A stretch of DNA of 38,206 bases from Eubacterium sp. Lineage in GTDB: Bacteria; Bacillota; Clostridia; Lachnospirales; CAG-274. The position numbers and the translations under genes are program-made. The notes below the pieces were generated by a model, which ran no database searches, was not told the origin of the DNA, and saw only the letters and a list, made by a program, of their open reading frames with translations. The DNA lies in assembly GCA_020859645.1 (NCBI GenBank), contig JAJBVU010000272.1, forward strand, positions 1 through 38,206, in the 5' to 3' direction. Numbering within the stretch: position 1 is the first letter of the stretch; each line of letters starts with the position of its first letter. Of the stretch, positions 16,276 through 23,007 are shown one piece after another.

Positions 16276-17925
16276 TCACCTTAATCCTTTTATAAATCTG
16301 TCTCCTGCCGATATTTCGGCTTCGTTTACATTAATAAACTCTTCAAAGCTTTCACCGTCCGTTCCCTTAACCTTTGCCTCGGCATAAGGCGTAACGAGAA
16401 TGTTGCCCCTGTTTTTAAGCCTGAGACAAAGGTCAGCCCCTGCACCTATAACCCCCATTCTTTCATCAAAGCCCCCTACTGCCAAAAAATCTCTTCTCTT
16501 GACCGCCAAAAAACCGCCGCTTAAGCAGCTGACATTCGAGACAATCTTAAGCCGTCTCAAATAACCGACGCATTCTTTGGGAAGTCCCTTAAGATAGGGT
16601 TCAAGCCCCGCATCAGGGTCAAGCCTGTAACCCATAGCTCTAACTCTTCCCCGACTGTCAAGCAGCTTTCCACCGACGCAGCCTACATCCTCAAAGTCGC
16701 AAAGAGAAGCCATTTCTTCAACAAAGCCTGCCTCGGGCAAATAACTGCAGTCAAGAAAAATAATTATATCGCCTTCCGCTGCTCTTGCTCCTATATTAGC
16801 CGTCTCCGTAAAGCTGTATTCACCCTCAAAGTCAATATTTTTAACCCCGTCGAATATATTATATCCTCCTACAGACAGAATTTCAATATTACTTTCTGAC
16901 GAAAAATTCAAAATATAATTCAAATATTTTTCATATTTTTTCTCACTGCCGTAAAAACATACAACAATACTTATCTTCTTTTCCGAATCTCTTTCAAACT
17001 TAATTCTGTAAGCGGACTCCGCACCCTCAATATCAAAAATCTCACATTTTACCCCCTTCTCCTCAATATGCTTTTTTATGGCATCTTTAGCCTTCACAAG
17101 GCAATAGTCCTTAGCTTCTATTCCCGAAGCTACCGACCCTTCGCAAATCCGCCAAAAATAAAGCACATAAGGAAGGTGACTTATCCGCTGAGCCCTTCCG
17201 CTGAGCCTTAAAACCAAATCATAATCCTGGCTGCCGTCAAACTCAGACCTTAAGCCGCCGACAGCATCAAAAAGCTGTCTTTTAACCACGCACATATGCC
17301 CGATATAATTTATTCCCAAAAGTGTAAAGGCGCTGAAATCGGGCTTAACAGTTACCGCCTTTATGTTGTTTCTGTCCTCAAAAAAATTAGCCTCGTCGGA
17401 GTATAAAAAGTCTGCGCCGCTTTTCTCGATTTCCTCCGCAGCCCTAAAGAGAGCGTCCTCTCTCAAAAGGTCATCATGATCCAAAAATACTATGTAATCT
17501 CCCCGTGAGGCTCCCACACCGTGGTTTGTGTTTCCCGAAATGCCTAAATTGGCTCCCAAACGGCGATATTTAACCCTTTCGTCAGCCCTTACATACTTCA
17601 TAGCCGTCTCTTCCGCTTTAATATATGAAAGAGGACTTCCGTCAACAAGCAGAAGCTCCCACCTGCCGTAGGTCTGCCCAATAACGGATTTTATCATTTC
17701 TTCAAGATATTTTTCATCTGAGTTATAAAGAGGAACCACCACGCTGAAAAGAATATTTTTAACAAACCTTGCTTTTCTTTGAAGGCTCAGCTCTTCCTCT
17801 GTTGGCAAATTTTTTATAAAATACTCTTTGCCCCTCTTTTTATAAATCTCATACTCATATATCTTGGCAAGGGTTTTCTTTATTCCGTTTTTCCTTAAAT
17901 AATTTTTTACTCTTTTAATTATCAT
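16276..17925 (-). CDS. Bidomain glycosyltransferase family 2
   Basis: Protein of 549 residues with two GT-A domains. The first (about 57-260) has SVVVPLYN, a nucleotide-binding LLVDGS and the metal-binding FLDHDD. The second (about 318-540) opens with ISIVVCFYGSEKKYEKY and has the weaker IIFLDCSYLPEAG in place of a DxD. Such tandem GT2 proteins often build rhamnan or other wall polysaccharide chains in the cytoplasm. The upstream SD is weak, suggesting coupling to the upstream GT2 (30-nt gap). Donors unknown; the second domain may be catalytically reduced. Confidence 0.9.
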   Translation of the reverse strand: MIIKRVKNYLRKNGIKKTLAKIYEYEIYKKRGKEYFIKNLPTEEELSLQRKARFVKNILFSVVVPLYNSDEKYLEEMIKSVIGQTYGRWELLLVDGSPLSYIKAEETAMKYVRADERVKYRRLGANLGISGNTNHGVGASRGDYIVFLDHDDLLREDALFRAAEEIEKSGADFLYSDEANFFEDRNNIKAVTVKPDFSAFTLLGINYIGHMCVVKRQLFDAVGGLRSEFDGSQDYDLVLRLSGRAQRISHLPYVLYFWRICEGSVASGIEAKDYCLVKAKDAIKKHIEEKGVKCEIFDIEGAESAYRIKFERDSEKKISIVVCFYGSEKKYEKYLNYILNFSSESNIEILSVGGYNIFDGVKNIDFEGEYSFTETANIGARAAEGDIIIFLDCSYLPEAGFVEEMASLCDFEDVGCVGGKLLDSRGRVRAMGYRLDPDAGLEPYLKGLPKECVGYLRRLKIVSNVSCLSGGFLAVKRRDFLAVGGFDERMGVIGAGADLCLRLKNRGNILVTPYAEAKVKGTDGESFEEFINVNEAEISAGDRFIKGLR

Positions 17926-17955
17926 AATATCGCCGTATGTACTTTAAAATTATTT

Positions 17956-18819
17956 TCACCGTCCGCCCGAAAGTCTGTGCCTTAAAAGAGTCACAGTGCA
18001 TTTTAAGCCAATGGCGGCGTGAAAAAACAAAGTACCTGCCCTTCCGTGTTTCCTGTTGTAATATTTGTCATAAACATATGTAATTCCGTTATAAAAGCTT
18101 TTTATGCTGTCGGCTTTCTTGGTGTAAAGACCGCTTCTGCCCTTAAGGTGTATCATATGGATATCTCCCTTATAGACAATTTTAAGCCCCAAAAGCTCTA
18201 TTCTGCGGCACAGGTCTATATCCTCGCCGTGCATAAAAATGTTTTCGTCAAAGCCCCCTGTTTTTAAAAACACCTCCCTCGGCATAAGCATAAACGCCCC
18301 GGACACACATTCCACTTGAGCGGTTTCCTCCTCTGAAATATAGGTCATTCTGTAGCCGCCTATTTTTTTGCTTTTCGGAAAAAGCCTGTCAAGGTGTGAA
18401 AAGTAGCAAAAAGCCCTAAATGGAGTGGGAAAGCCCCTTTTGCAGCCATGGTCAAAGCTTCCGTCCTCTAACAGTGTTCTTATGCCCAAGCATCCCACGT
18501 CCGGTTTTTTCCGCATAAAGTCAACAGCCTTAACAATGGCATTGTCCTTTAAAATTGTGTCTGAATTGAGAAAAAGTATAAAGTCGCCCTCAGCACGCCT
18601 TGCTCCGAAGTTGGAAGCCGCCCCGAAGCCCCTGTTGGGAAGCCCCTTAAATACCTTAACTCTTTCATCATCCGAAGAAAAAACCTCTTCCTTAACAGAT
18701 GAATTGTCACAGACAATAACCTCGCACTTAAGCTCTCCCGATGTTTCGAAAAACGCCTTTACAGTCTGAGCGCAGAGGTCTTTAGTGTTGAAATTTACAA
18801 TTACTGCCGATAAATCCAT
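17956..18819 (-). CDS. Glycosyltransferase family 2 (rhamnosyltransferase-like)
   Basis: GT-A enzyme of 287 residues starting MDLSAVIVNFNTKDL. It has VIVCDNSS, GFGAASNFGARRAEGDFILFLNSDT (metal-binding NSD) and the GGFDENIFMHGEDIDLCRR acceptor-side motif typical of WbbL/RfbF-like rhamnosyltransferases. The C terminus holds one amphipathic, membrane-attached segment. I chose the ATG at 18819, which has GGAG 5 nt upstream. The frame stays open for 14 more codons, but that part lies in a hairpin-forming leader. First gene of a three-gene operon with the second GT2 and proC. Confidence 0.9.
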   Translation of the reverse strand: MDLSAVIVNFNTKDLCAQTVKAFFETSGELKCEVIVCDNSSVKEEVFSSDDERVKVFKGLPNRGFGAASNFGARRAEGDFILFLNSDTILKDNAIVKAVDFMRKKPDVGCLGIRTLLEDGSFDHGCKRGFPTPFRAFCYFSHLDRLFPKSKKIGGYRMTYISEEETAQVECVSGAFMLMPREVFLKTGGFDENIFMHGEDIDLCRRIELLGLKIVYKGDIHMIHLKGRSGLYTKKADSIKSFYNGITYVYDKYYNRKHGRAGTLFFHAAIGLKCTVTLLRHRLSGGR

Positions 18820-18900
18820 AAAAACTCCATATCCGCAGGAAAGGCGAAGTCCCCTGCACAAAAATTTCTTTCGGAAAAGACGAAGTCCTCCGATAAAACA

Positions 18901-18929
18901 ATCTTACCCTCAAAGCTAATATTTGTCAA
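18901..18929 (-). promoter_or_regulatory. Promoter of the GT2-GT2-proC operon
   Basis: On the minus strand TTGACA (18924-18929) and TAAGAT (18901-18906), spacer 17 nt. The start near 18894 puts a hairpin (18872-18892) at the very 5' end of the mRNA. Confidence 0.65.
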
Positions 18930-18969
18930 TTACCCCTTTGACGCAAATTCCGCCAAAAAAATTATCATT

Positions 18970-18999
18970 AAGCCGCCGAGAAAAAAATTCCGACGGCTT
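18970..18999 (-). terminator. Probable terminator of the deacetylase gene
   Basis: AAGCCG(C)CG and CG(A)CGGCTT pair around an A7-containing loop, 13 nt after the stop codon at 19012. The downstream T-tract on the minus strand is delayed (AATGATAATTTTTTT), so efficiency is uncertain. Confidence 0.5.
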
Positions 19000-19011
19000 T
19001 ACAGGTACATA

Positions 19012-19806
19012 TTAAAGCTTAATCGTTTCTCCCGGCTTTATTTCAACAGGCTCTTCATCGACCGAAAATGTCAGCTTAAGCGCCGTCGGGTTATAAACAA
19101 TCGAGCAGTCGGCAGAAAAGCGCAGAGCCTTAAGGGCGTTCATATAATCCACAAACTCAATATTCGTACAGTACCAAATGTCGGGCTTTCCGGACATCAT
19201 TTTGCAGAACTCCTCGATAAGCTCCCAGTTATTGTCTCTGTCAAATTCGTAGCTGTGACCCCAAACATACATTAAATGAGGGCGGTTTTTATAGGGCTGT
19301 TCCAAAAAGGCCTTGCCTAAGGCTAACAAATCCTGATTGTGGTGGCAGGTGCCCTCCCAGCGTAAAAAGTCTTTGGGGATTTTGAAATCGTGGGTTGTTT
19401 CCACTGCACGGCAGTATTCAATTCCGCAGCTTTTAAGTATAGAAACAACTCTGTCGTCATAAAGTCCGTTGGGGTAGCTCATACCTCTGACAGGGTAGCC
19501 TACAAGGCTTTCCAAACCCTCTCTGTCTCTCATAACCTCTCTGACAATGTTTTCCGAGGGAGAAATCGAAAGAGACTGGTGTGTCAATCCGTGAGCCGAA
19601 ACCTCGTGACCCTTATACAGCTCCGCAAGCTCCTCCGCTTCAATTCTTTCGGGTCGGGGCAGAAGCCCGTAGTTTACATGGAAAGTGCCTCTTATTCCAT
19701 ACTTGTTGAATATGGAAACAAGTCTGCGGTCGGGAGTTTTTCCGTCGTCATAGCTCATTGTAAGAGCCTTTCGGGTGTTGTTTGGAAAACGGTCAAAATT
19801 AATCAT
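19012..19806 (-). CDS. Polysaccharide deacetylase family protein (NodB fold)
   Basis: CE4-type protein of 264 residues. The catalytic motifs are recognisable: motif 1 MSYDDG (canonical TFDDG), motif 2 HEVSAHGLTH (metal-binding His pair) and motif 3 GMSYPNGLYDD. No signal peptide or membrane helix is seen, so it appears cytoplasmic, unlike peptidoglycan deacetylases. The C-terminal 60 residues form an extra beta-rich segment. Single-gene transcript with AGGAGGT before the ATG. Substrate unknown: an intracellular N-acetyl sugar or oligosaccharide is more likely than wall peptidoglycan. Confidence 0.88.
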   Translation of the reverse strand: MINFDRFPNNTRKALTMSYDDGKTPDRRLVSIFNKYGIRGTFHVNYGLLPRPERIEAEELAELYKGHEVSAHGLTHQSLSISPSENIVREVMRDREGLESLVGYPVRGMSYPNGLYDDRVVSILKSCGIEYCRAVETTHDFKIPKDFLRWEGTCHHNQDLLALGKAFLEQPYKNRPHLMYVWGHSYEFDRDNNWELIEEFCKMMSGKPDIWYCTNIEFVDYMNALKALRFSADCSIVYNPTALKLTFSVDEEPVEIKPGETIKL

Positions 19807-19842
19807 AAAATACCTCCTAAAAATTATTTTTTCTTTTACTCA

Positions 19843-19871
19843 ATTATAAGGTTTTGAGGATAATTTTTCAA
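19843..19871 (-). promoter_or_regulatory. Promoter of the deacetylase gene
   Basis: On the minus strand TTGAAA (19866-19871) and TATAAT (19843-19848), spacer 17 nt, about 30 nt upstream of the AGGAGGT site. Confidence 0.7.
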
Positions 19872-19986
19872 TAGAACGGGTCGAAATTTTTTTAAATATA
19901 TGCGACCTGTTTTTGCAAAATATGAAGCTTCTCTGTGGTAAGCTTTAAAGAACATATACTATATTACATATGAGGAGCTGTTAAAG

Positions 19987-21171
19987 ATGAAAAACGAACT
20001 TAAGGCAAACATAAAACAGATTGGCTCAATACCCAAGGGAAACGCCGTCTACATTGAGGACTATGTTATGACATTCATAAAATATATGGAGGAACGCCGG
20101 GTCTGCGATGAACTGATTTTTCTGCTTTTGGGCAAAACCTCGGAGCAGGAGGGTGAGGAAGCCCTTTTTATAAGCGGAGCGGTGGAAGGGACTGACCTTA
20201 TCAAAAAAGGTTCAATAAGCGTGTTTTCCCCCAAAGGTTGGGAAGAAGCAATTAAGCGGAAGGACAAGTTCTTTCCCGAGCTTGAAATCGCCGGGTGGGC
20301 ATACGTTCAGCCGGGCTACGGCGATTTTTTAAACGAAAGCCACACAGCCTACCATTTGGACACATTCAAAAAGCCCTTTCAGGTTCTTTATATAACCGAC
20401 CCTTTGGACAAGTCTCAGGTTTTCTACCGCAAAAGAGGCAAGGCGGAAGAGCTTATGCCCATAAACGGTTATTACATATATTACGACAAAAACGAGCCTA
20501 TGCACGAATATTTGTTAGGGGTGAAAAAGGAAGCGGCGCTGACCGAGCCTAAAAAGGAAAATTTGACGGAAGAGGTGGACAGCATGATCGGGGCAAAGCT
20601 TCGGCGGAGAAAAATAAACCAAAAATCACCATTTAATTTTTCGCTGCCCTCACTGCCAAAAATAATAAGGGAGACTAAGGAGCAGGAAACGGCAGAAACC
20701 GAGGAAGCCGAGGGTAAGGCTGTTCCTCTTTTGGGCTATTTAAGCTTTGCACTTCTGTTTGTGACGGTTATAATCGGCGGAGGGCTTTTGAAAAGTAATT
20801 CCAGAATAGAATATTTGGAAAAACAGGTTGGGTCGCTGGGGAAAAATTATATTGCTTTGAGGGAGAATGTTGAAAATACTGAAAAGTCAATAGAGGTTTT
20901 TGCACAGGCGGAGGAAGCCGCCGAGCCTGTTACCGAAGCTGTGACAGAGAAGCCGACAGAAGCGGTAACCGAAGCGGCAACAGCAGCGGCTGAAACGGCA
21001 CAGGTACAGCCCGAATACAGGGAATATACCGTTCAGTCGGGAGACACTCTTTTATATCTTTCGAGATATTTTTACGGAACAGAGGACAGAGTGGAGGATA
21101 TTATGGCGGCTAATAATATGACAGACGCAGATAAGCTTATTGAGGGTAAAAACATAAAAATCCCTCAATAA
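19987..21171 (+). CDS. Membrane protein: degenerate MPN/JAB-like domain, TM helix, LysM domain
   Basis: Protein of 394 residues. Residues 1-180 form a soluble domain whose pattern (GAVEG, then IAGWAYVQPGYGDFLNES, then FQVLYITDP and NGYYIYY) follows the MPN/JAB metalloprotease fold. The metal-binding His-x-His is replaced by Tyr106 and Gln108 and the Asp is lost, so it should be catalytically dead. A basic linker (205-228) precedes one membrane helix (248-267). Next come a short coiled coil (273-304), a Glu/Thr/Ala-rich spacer (305-343) and a C-terminal LysM (346-393, VQSGDTLLYLSRYFYG). The topology is N-in/C-out: peptidoglycan binding outside, a possible scaffold or sensor inside. Strong GAGGAG SD. 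The MPN assignment is my inference. Confidence 0.75.
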   Translation: MKNELKANIKQIGSIPKGNAVYIEDYVMTFIKYMEERRVCDELIFLLLGKTSEQEGEEALFISGAVEGTDLIKKGSISVFSPKGWEEAIKRKDKFFPELEIAGWAYVQPGYGDFLNESHTAYHLDTFKKPFQVLYITDPLDKSQVFYRKRGKAEELMPINGYYIYYDKNEPMHEYLLGVKKEAALTEPKKENLTEEVDSMIGAKLRRRKINQKSPFNFSLPSLPKIIRETKEQETAETEEAEGKAVPLLGYLSFALLFVTVIIGGGLLKSNSRIEYLEKQVGSLGKNYIALRENVENTEKSIEVFAQAEEAAEPVTEAVTEKPTEAVTEAATAAAETAQVQPEYREYTVQSGDTLLYLSRYFYGTEDRVEDIMAANNMTDADKLIEGKNIKIPQ

Positions 21172-21196
21172 ATAATGGCAATTAATGGAAAAATAG

Positions 21197-21225
21197 TTGA
21201 CAATTTCCTTGAAATATGATACTAT
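21197..21225 (+). promoter_or_regulatory. Promoter of the sigma-region-4-like gene
   Basis: TTGACA (21197-21202) and TACTAT (21220-21225), 17-nt spacer. The predicted start is near 21232, at the foot of the hairpin 21233-21260. Confidence 0.65.
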
Positions 21226-21232
21226 AAGTTAT

Positions 21233-21268
21233 GGCTTTCGGACAGAAGCTTCTGAAAGCCTTTATTTT
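21233..21268 (+). terminator. Hairpin with T-rich tail just after a promoter (terminator or attenuator)
   Basis: GGCTTTC (21233-21239) pairs with GAAAGCC (21254-21260), followed by TTTATTTT. It could terminate the LysM transcript (stop at 21171) or attenuate the promoter at 21197-21225. The position at +1 makes the second reading unusual but possible. Confidence 0.5.
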
Positions 21269-21331
21269 CACCTTAAAGGTTGCAAAAATGAAACCAATTC
21301 AAAAATAACAAATTTTAAACGGGGGATAGCT

Positions 21332-21781
21332 ATGACAAGACAGGAAGCAGTCAGGAGACTTAAAAACTGGGGCGGCTATATTCAGATTATCAATGGAATT
21401 GAAGAGGAAATAAGAGAAATGAGGCTGAATATAGAACACAACCGAAGCTTAAGAGCCGTCAGCCTTGACGGTATGCCCAAGGGCTCGGGAATACATAAGC
21501 CCACAGAAGAGACCGCTGTTAAAAATATAACCCTTCTTCAGGAGGATATTGCGGCGGCTGAGGACAGAATAAGAGCTGAAAGGGATAGAAAAGCCGAGGT
21601 TGACAGCTTTGTGGAAAGCCTTGACAGACTTGAACAGAAAATTTTAAGGCTCAGATATATTAAAAAGAAAACGTGGCAGTATATTTCTATGAATGTTTAT
21701 TTGAGCCTGAGACAGTGCTACAGGGTTCATAATAAAATTTTGGAGCTGATGTGTGAAAAATTTGATAATGACACAATATAA
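21332..21781 (+). CDS. Phage-type sigma-factor region 4-like HTH protein
   Basis: Protein of 149 residues. The N-terminal two thirds are a charged coiled coil. The C terminus (about 105-145) reads like sigma region 4: LEQKILRLRYIKKKTWQYISMN, then SLRQCYRVHNKIL as the recognition helix. Proteins of this layout (DUF1492/ArpU-like) usually regulate late genes in Firmicutes prophages, but no phage structural genes are nearby, so it is an orphan. Start at the ATG at 21332 with GGGGG upstream; the open frame further upstream overlaps the promoter and hairpin and is not coding. Confidence 0.8.
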   Translation: MTRQEAVRRLKNWGGYIQIINGIEEEIREMRLNIEHNRSLRAVSLDGMPKGSGIHKPTEETAVKNITLLQEDIAAAEDRIRAERDRKAEVDSFVESLDRLEQKILRLRYIKKKTWQYISMNVYLSLRQCYRVHNKILELMCEKFDNDTI

Positions 21782-21785
21782 AAAA

Positions 21786-21822
21786 GTATTCCGCAGGCAT
21801 AAAATCTGCGTCTGCGGAATAC
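21786..21822 (-). terminator. Terminator of the small Cys/Gly-rich protein gene
   Basis: An 11-bp perfect inverted repeat (GTATTCCGCAG with CTGCGGAATAC) is followed on the minus strand by TTTTTATATT. On the plus strand it lies 5 nt after the sigma-like gene and may also serve it. Confidence 0.75.
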
Positions 21823-21874
21823 ACTTTAAAGACATAAGAGAACGGGCGGTTTTCTTATGTTTCCTACAGCTTTA

Positions 21875-22201
21875 TCAAACGGCGTTATGAGTGAAGCCGG
21901 CAATTTTACAAATTGGGATTTCGGTGACGCTGCCTACCCAGCCGTTACAGCAGCAGCCTTTTCCGCCGCCCCTGTTATTGGGGAAGCCCGAAAAGCCGTT
22001 GTTTCTGCTGCCTGTGCAGCTGCTGCCCAAAGGACAGGTGGGCGGCTGACCGAAATCGGTAATAAGCTTAATTGTGCAGTCGGTAACAGATGCCAAAACT
22101 CCGGTGAAGCCCTCGCCGGAAAGTCCTCCGCTTGTTGTAAAAACAGTTACTGTCTGACCTATAAATTTCCTAATGCTTTCAACAAGTGAACATTCATGCA
22201 T
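21875..22201 (-). CDS. Small Cys/Gly-rich protein with Sm-like N-terminal strand region
   Basis: Protein of 108 residues, not recognised by name. Residues 1-50 (SLVESIRKFIGQTVTVFTTS and on to ITDF) look like a small beta-barrel of Sm/LSm type, as in several spore-associated clostridial proteins. Residues 52-90 are rich in Cys, Gly, Asn and Pro (TCPLGSSCTG, GGGKGCCCNG) and probably disordered or metal-/disulfide-rich. The coding strand is chosen because a strong GGGAGG lies 7 nt before the ATG and a terminator follows the stop. The opposite strand is also open but has no SD. The SD sits in one arm of an inverted repeat (about 22210-22253). A spore-coat role is only a guess. Confidence 0.7.
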   Translation of the reverse strand: MHECSLVESIRKFIGQTVTVFTTSGGLSGEGFTGVLASVTDCTIKLITDFGQPPTCPLGSSCTGSRNNGFSGFPNNRGGGKGCCCNGWVGSVTEIPICKIAGFTHNAV

Positions 22202-22260
22202 TCTGTTTTCCTCCCTTCGTCTTTTTTATAGTACATACTATGGCGAAGGGAGTATTTTTG

Positions 22261-23007
22261 TTACAAAAAACCTCCGTCGGCTCTTATAATTTGTCCGTTT
22301 ATATATGAAGCACTGTCGGAAGCCAAAAAGCGTACAAGCTCCCCTATTTCCTTGGGAGAGCCGAACCTCATTAAGGGAATTTCCTCCGCAAGATCATTTT
22401 TTTCCTCTGCTGAGAGAAAGCCGTTCATTTCCGTTTCGATACATCCGCAGCTGACGGCGTTTGTTCTTATTCCGCAGGGACCCAACTCCTTGGCAAGGGC
22501 TTTTGTGAAGGAATCAACGGCTCCCTTTGACGCCGAATAAACCGCTTCGCATGAAGCCCCTGACTGCCCCCACATTGAAGAAATGTTTATAATTACGCCC
22601 TTTTTTTGTGAAATCATATGGGGAAGAACGGCTTTCGTAAGGTTAAACATTCCGAAAACGTTTACGTCAAAAAGCCGCTTCCAATCCTCTGCGGGCATAT
22701 CCTGAAAAAGCCCTCTGAAGCTTATTCCGGCGTTATTTATGAGAATATCCGCACCGCCGTATATATGATTTATTTCATTAACCGCCGAATTTACGGCATT
22801 TATATCCGCAACATCGAACTGAAACCCCGTTGATGTGGGGGTTGTTTTCTTTATTTCAGCCAAAACCTCATTCATTTTATCTACATTGTTTACGCAGTTT
22901 AAAATTACATTATACTGAGGTTCGGCAAAGCTTTCCGCAATCGCCCTTCCTATTCCCCTCGATGAGCCTGTTATTAAAACGGTCTTTTTTAAATTATCCC
23001 ACTTCAA
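22261..23007 (-). CDS. FabG/YmfI-like SDR (candidate EF-P 5-aminopentanone reductase)
   Basis: Short-chain dehydrogenase of 248 residues. It has VLITGSSRGIGRAIAE, NNAG, a catalytic Ser in INISSMWGQSGASCE, YSASK, and a C-terminal DGGFL. The WGxxGASCE segment fits the YmfI-type clade that reduces 5-aminopentanone on elongation factor P, rather than FabG proper. There are no fatty-acid genes nearby. The start is a TTG at 23007 with AGGAGG 8 nt upstream; no ATG is available before the cofactor loop. It overlaps the kinase stop by 14 nt (translational coupling). The EF-P link is an inference from motif memory. Confidence 0.8.
   Translation of the reverse strand: MKWDNLKKTVLITGSSRGIGRAIAESFAEPQYNVILNCVNNVDKMNEVLAEIKKTTPTSTGFQFDVADINAVNSAVNEINHIYGGADILINNAGISFRGLFQDMPAEDWKRLFDVNVFGMFNLTKAVLPHMISQKKGVIINISSMWGQSGASCEAVYSASKGAVDSFTKALAKELGPCGIRTNAVSCGCIETEMNGFLSAEEKNDLAEEIPLMRFGSPKEIGELVRFLASDSASYINGQIIRADGGFL

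Noticed and set aside
19390..19857. 155-codon plus-strand frame opposite the deacetylase
   Set aside because: No SD; the opposite strand carries all three NodB motifs, a promoter and an SD.
19876..19912. Hairpin ACGGGTCG/CGACCTGT with following T5 upstream of the LysM gene
   Set aside because: Terminator-like on the plus strand, but no plus-strand gene ends before it and the stem contains a G-U and a 19-nt loop; not supported as a feature.
21857..22189. Plus-strand open frame opposite the Cys/Gly-rich small protein
   Set aside because: No SD before its ATG and Ala/Cys composition typical of an antisense shadow; the minus strand has a strong SD and a terminator.
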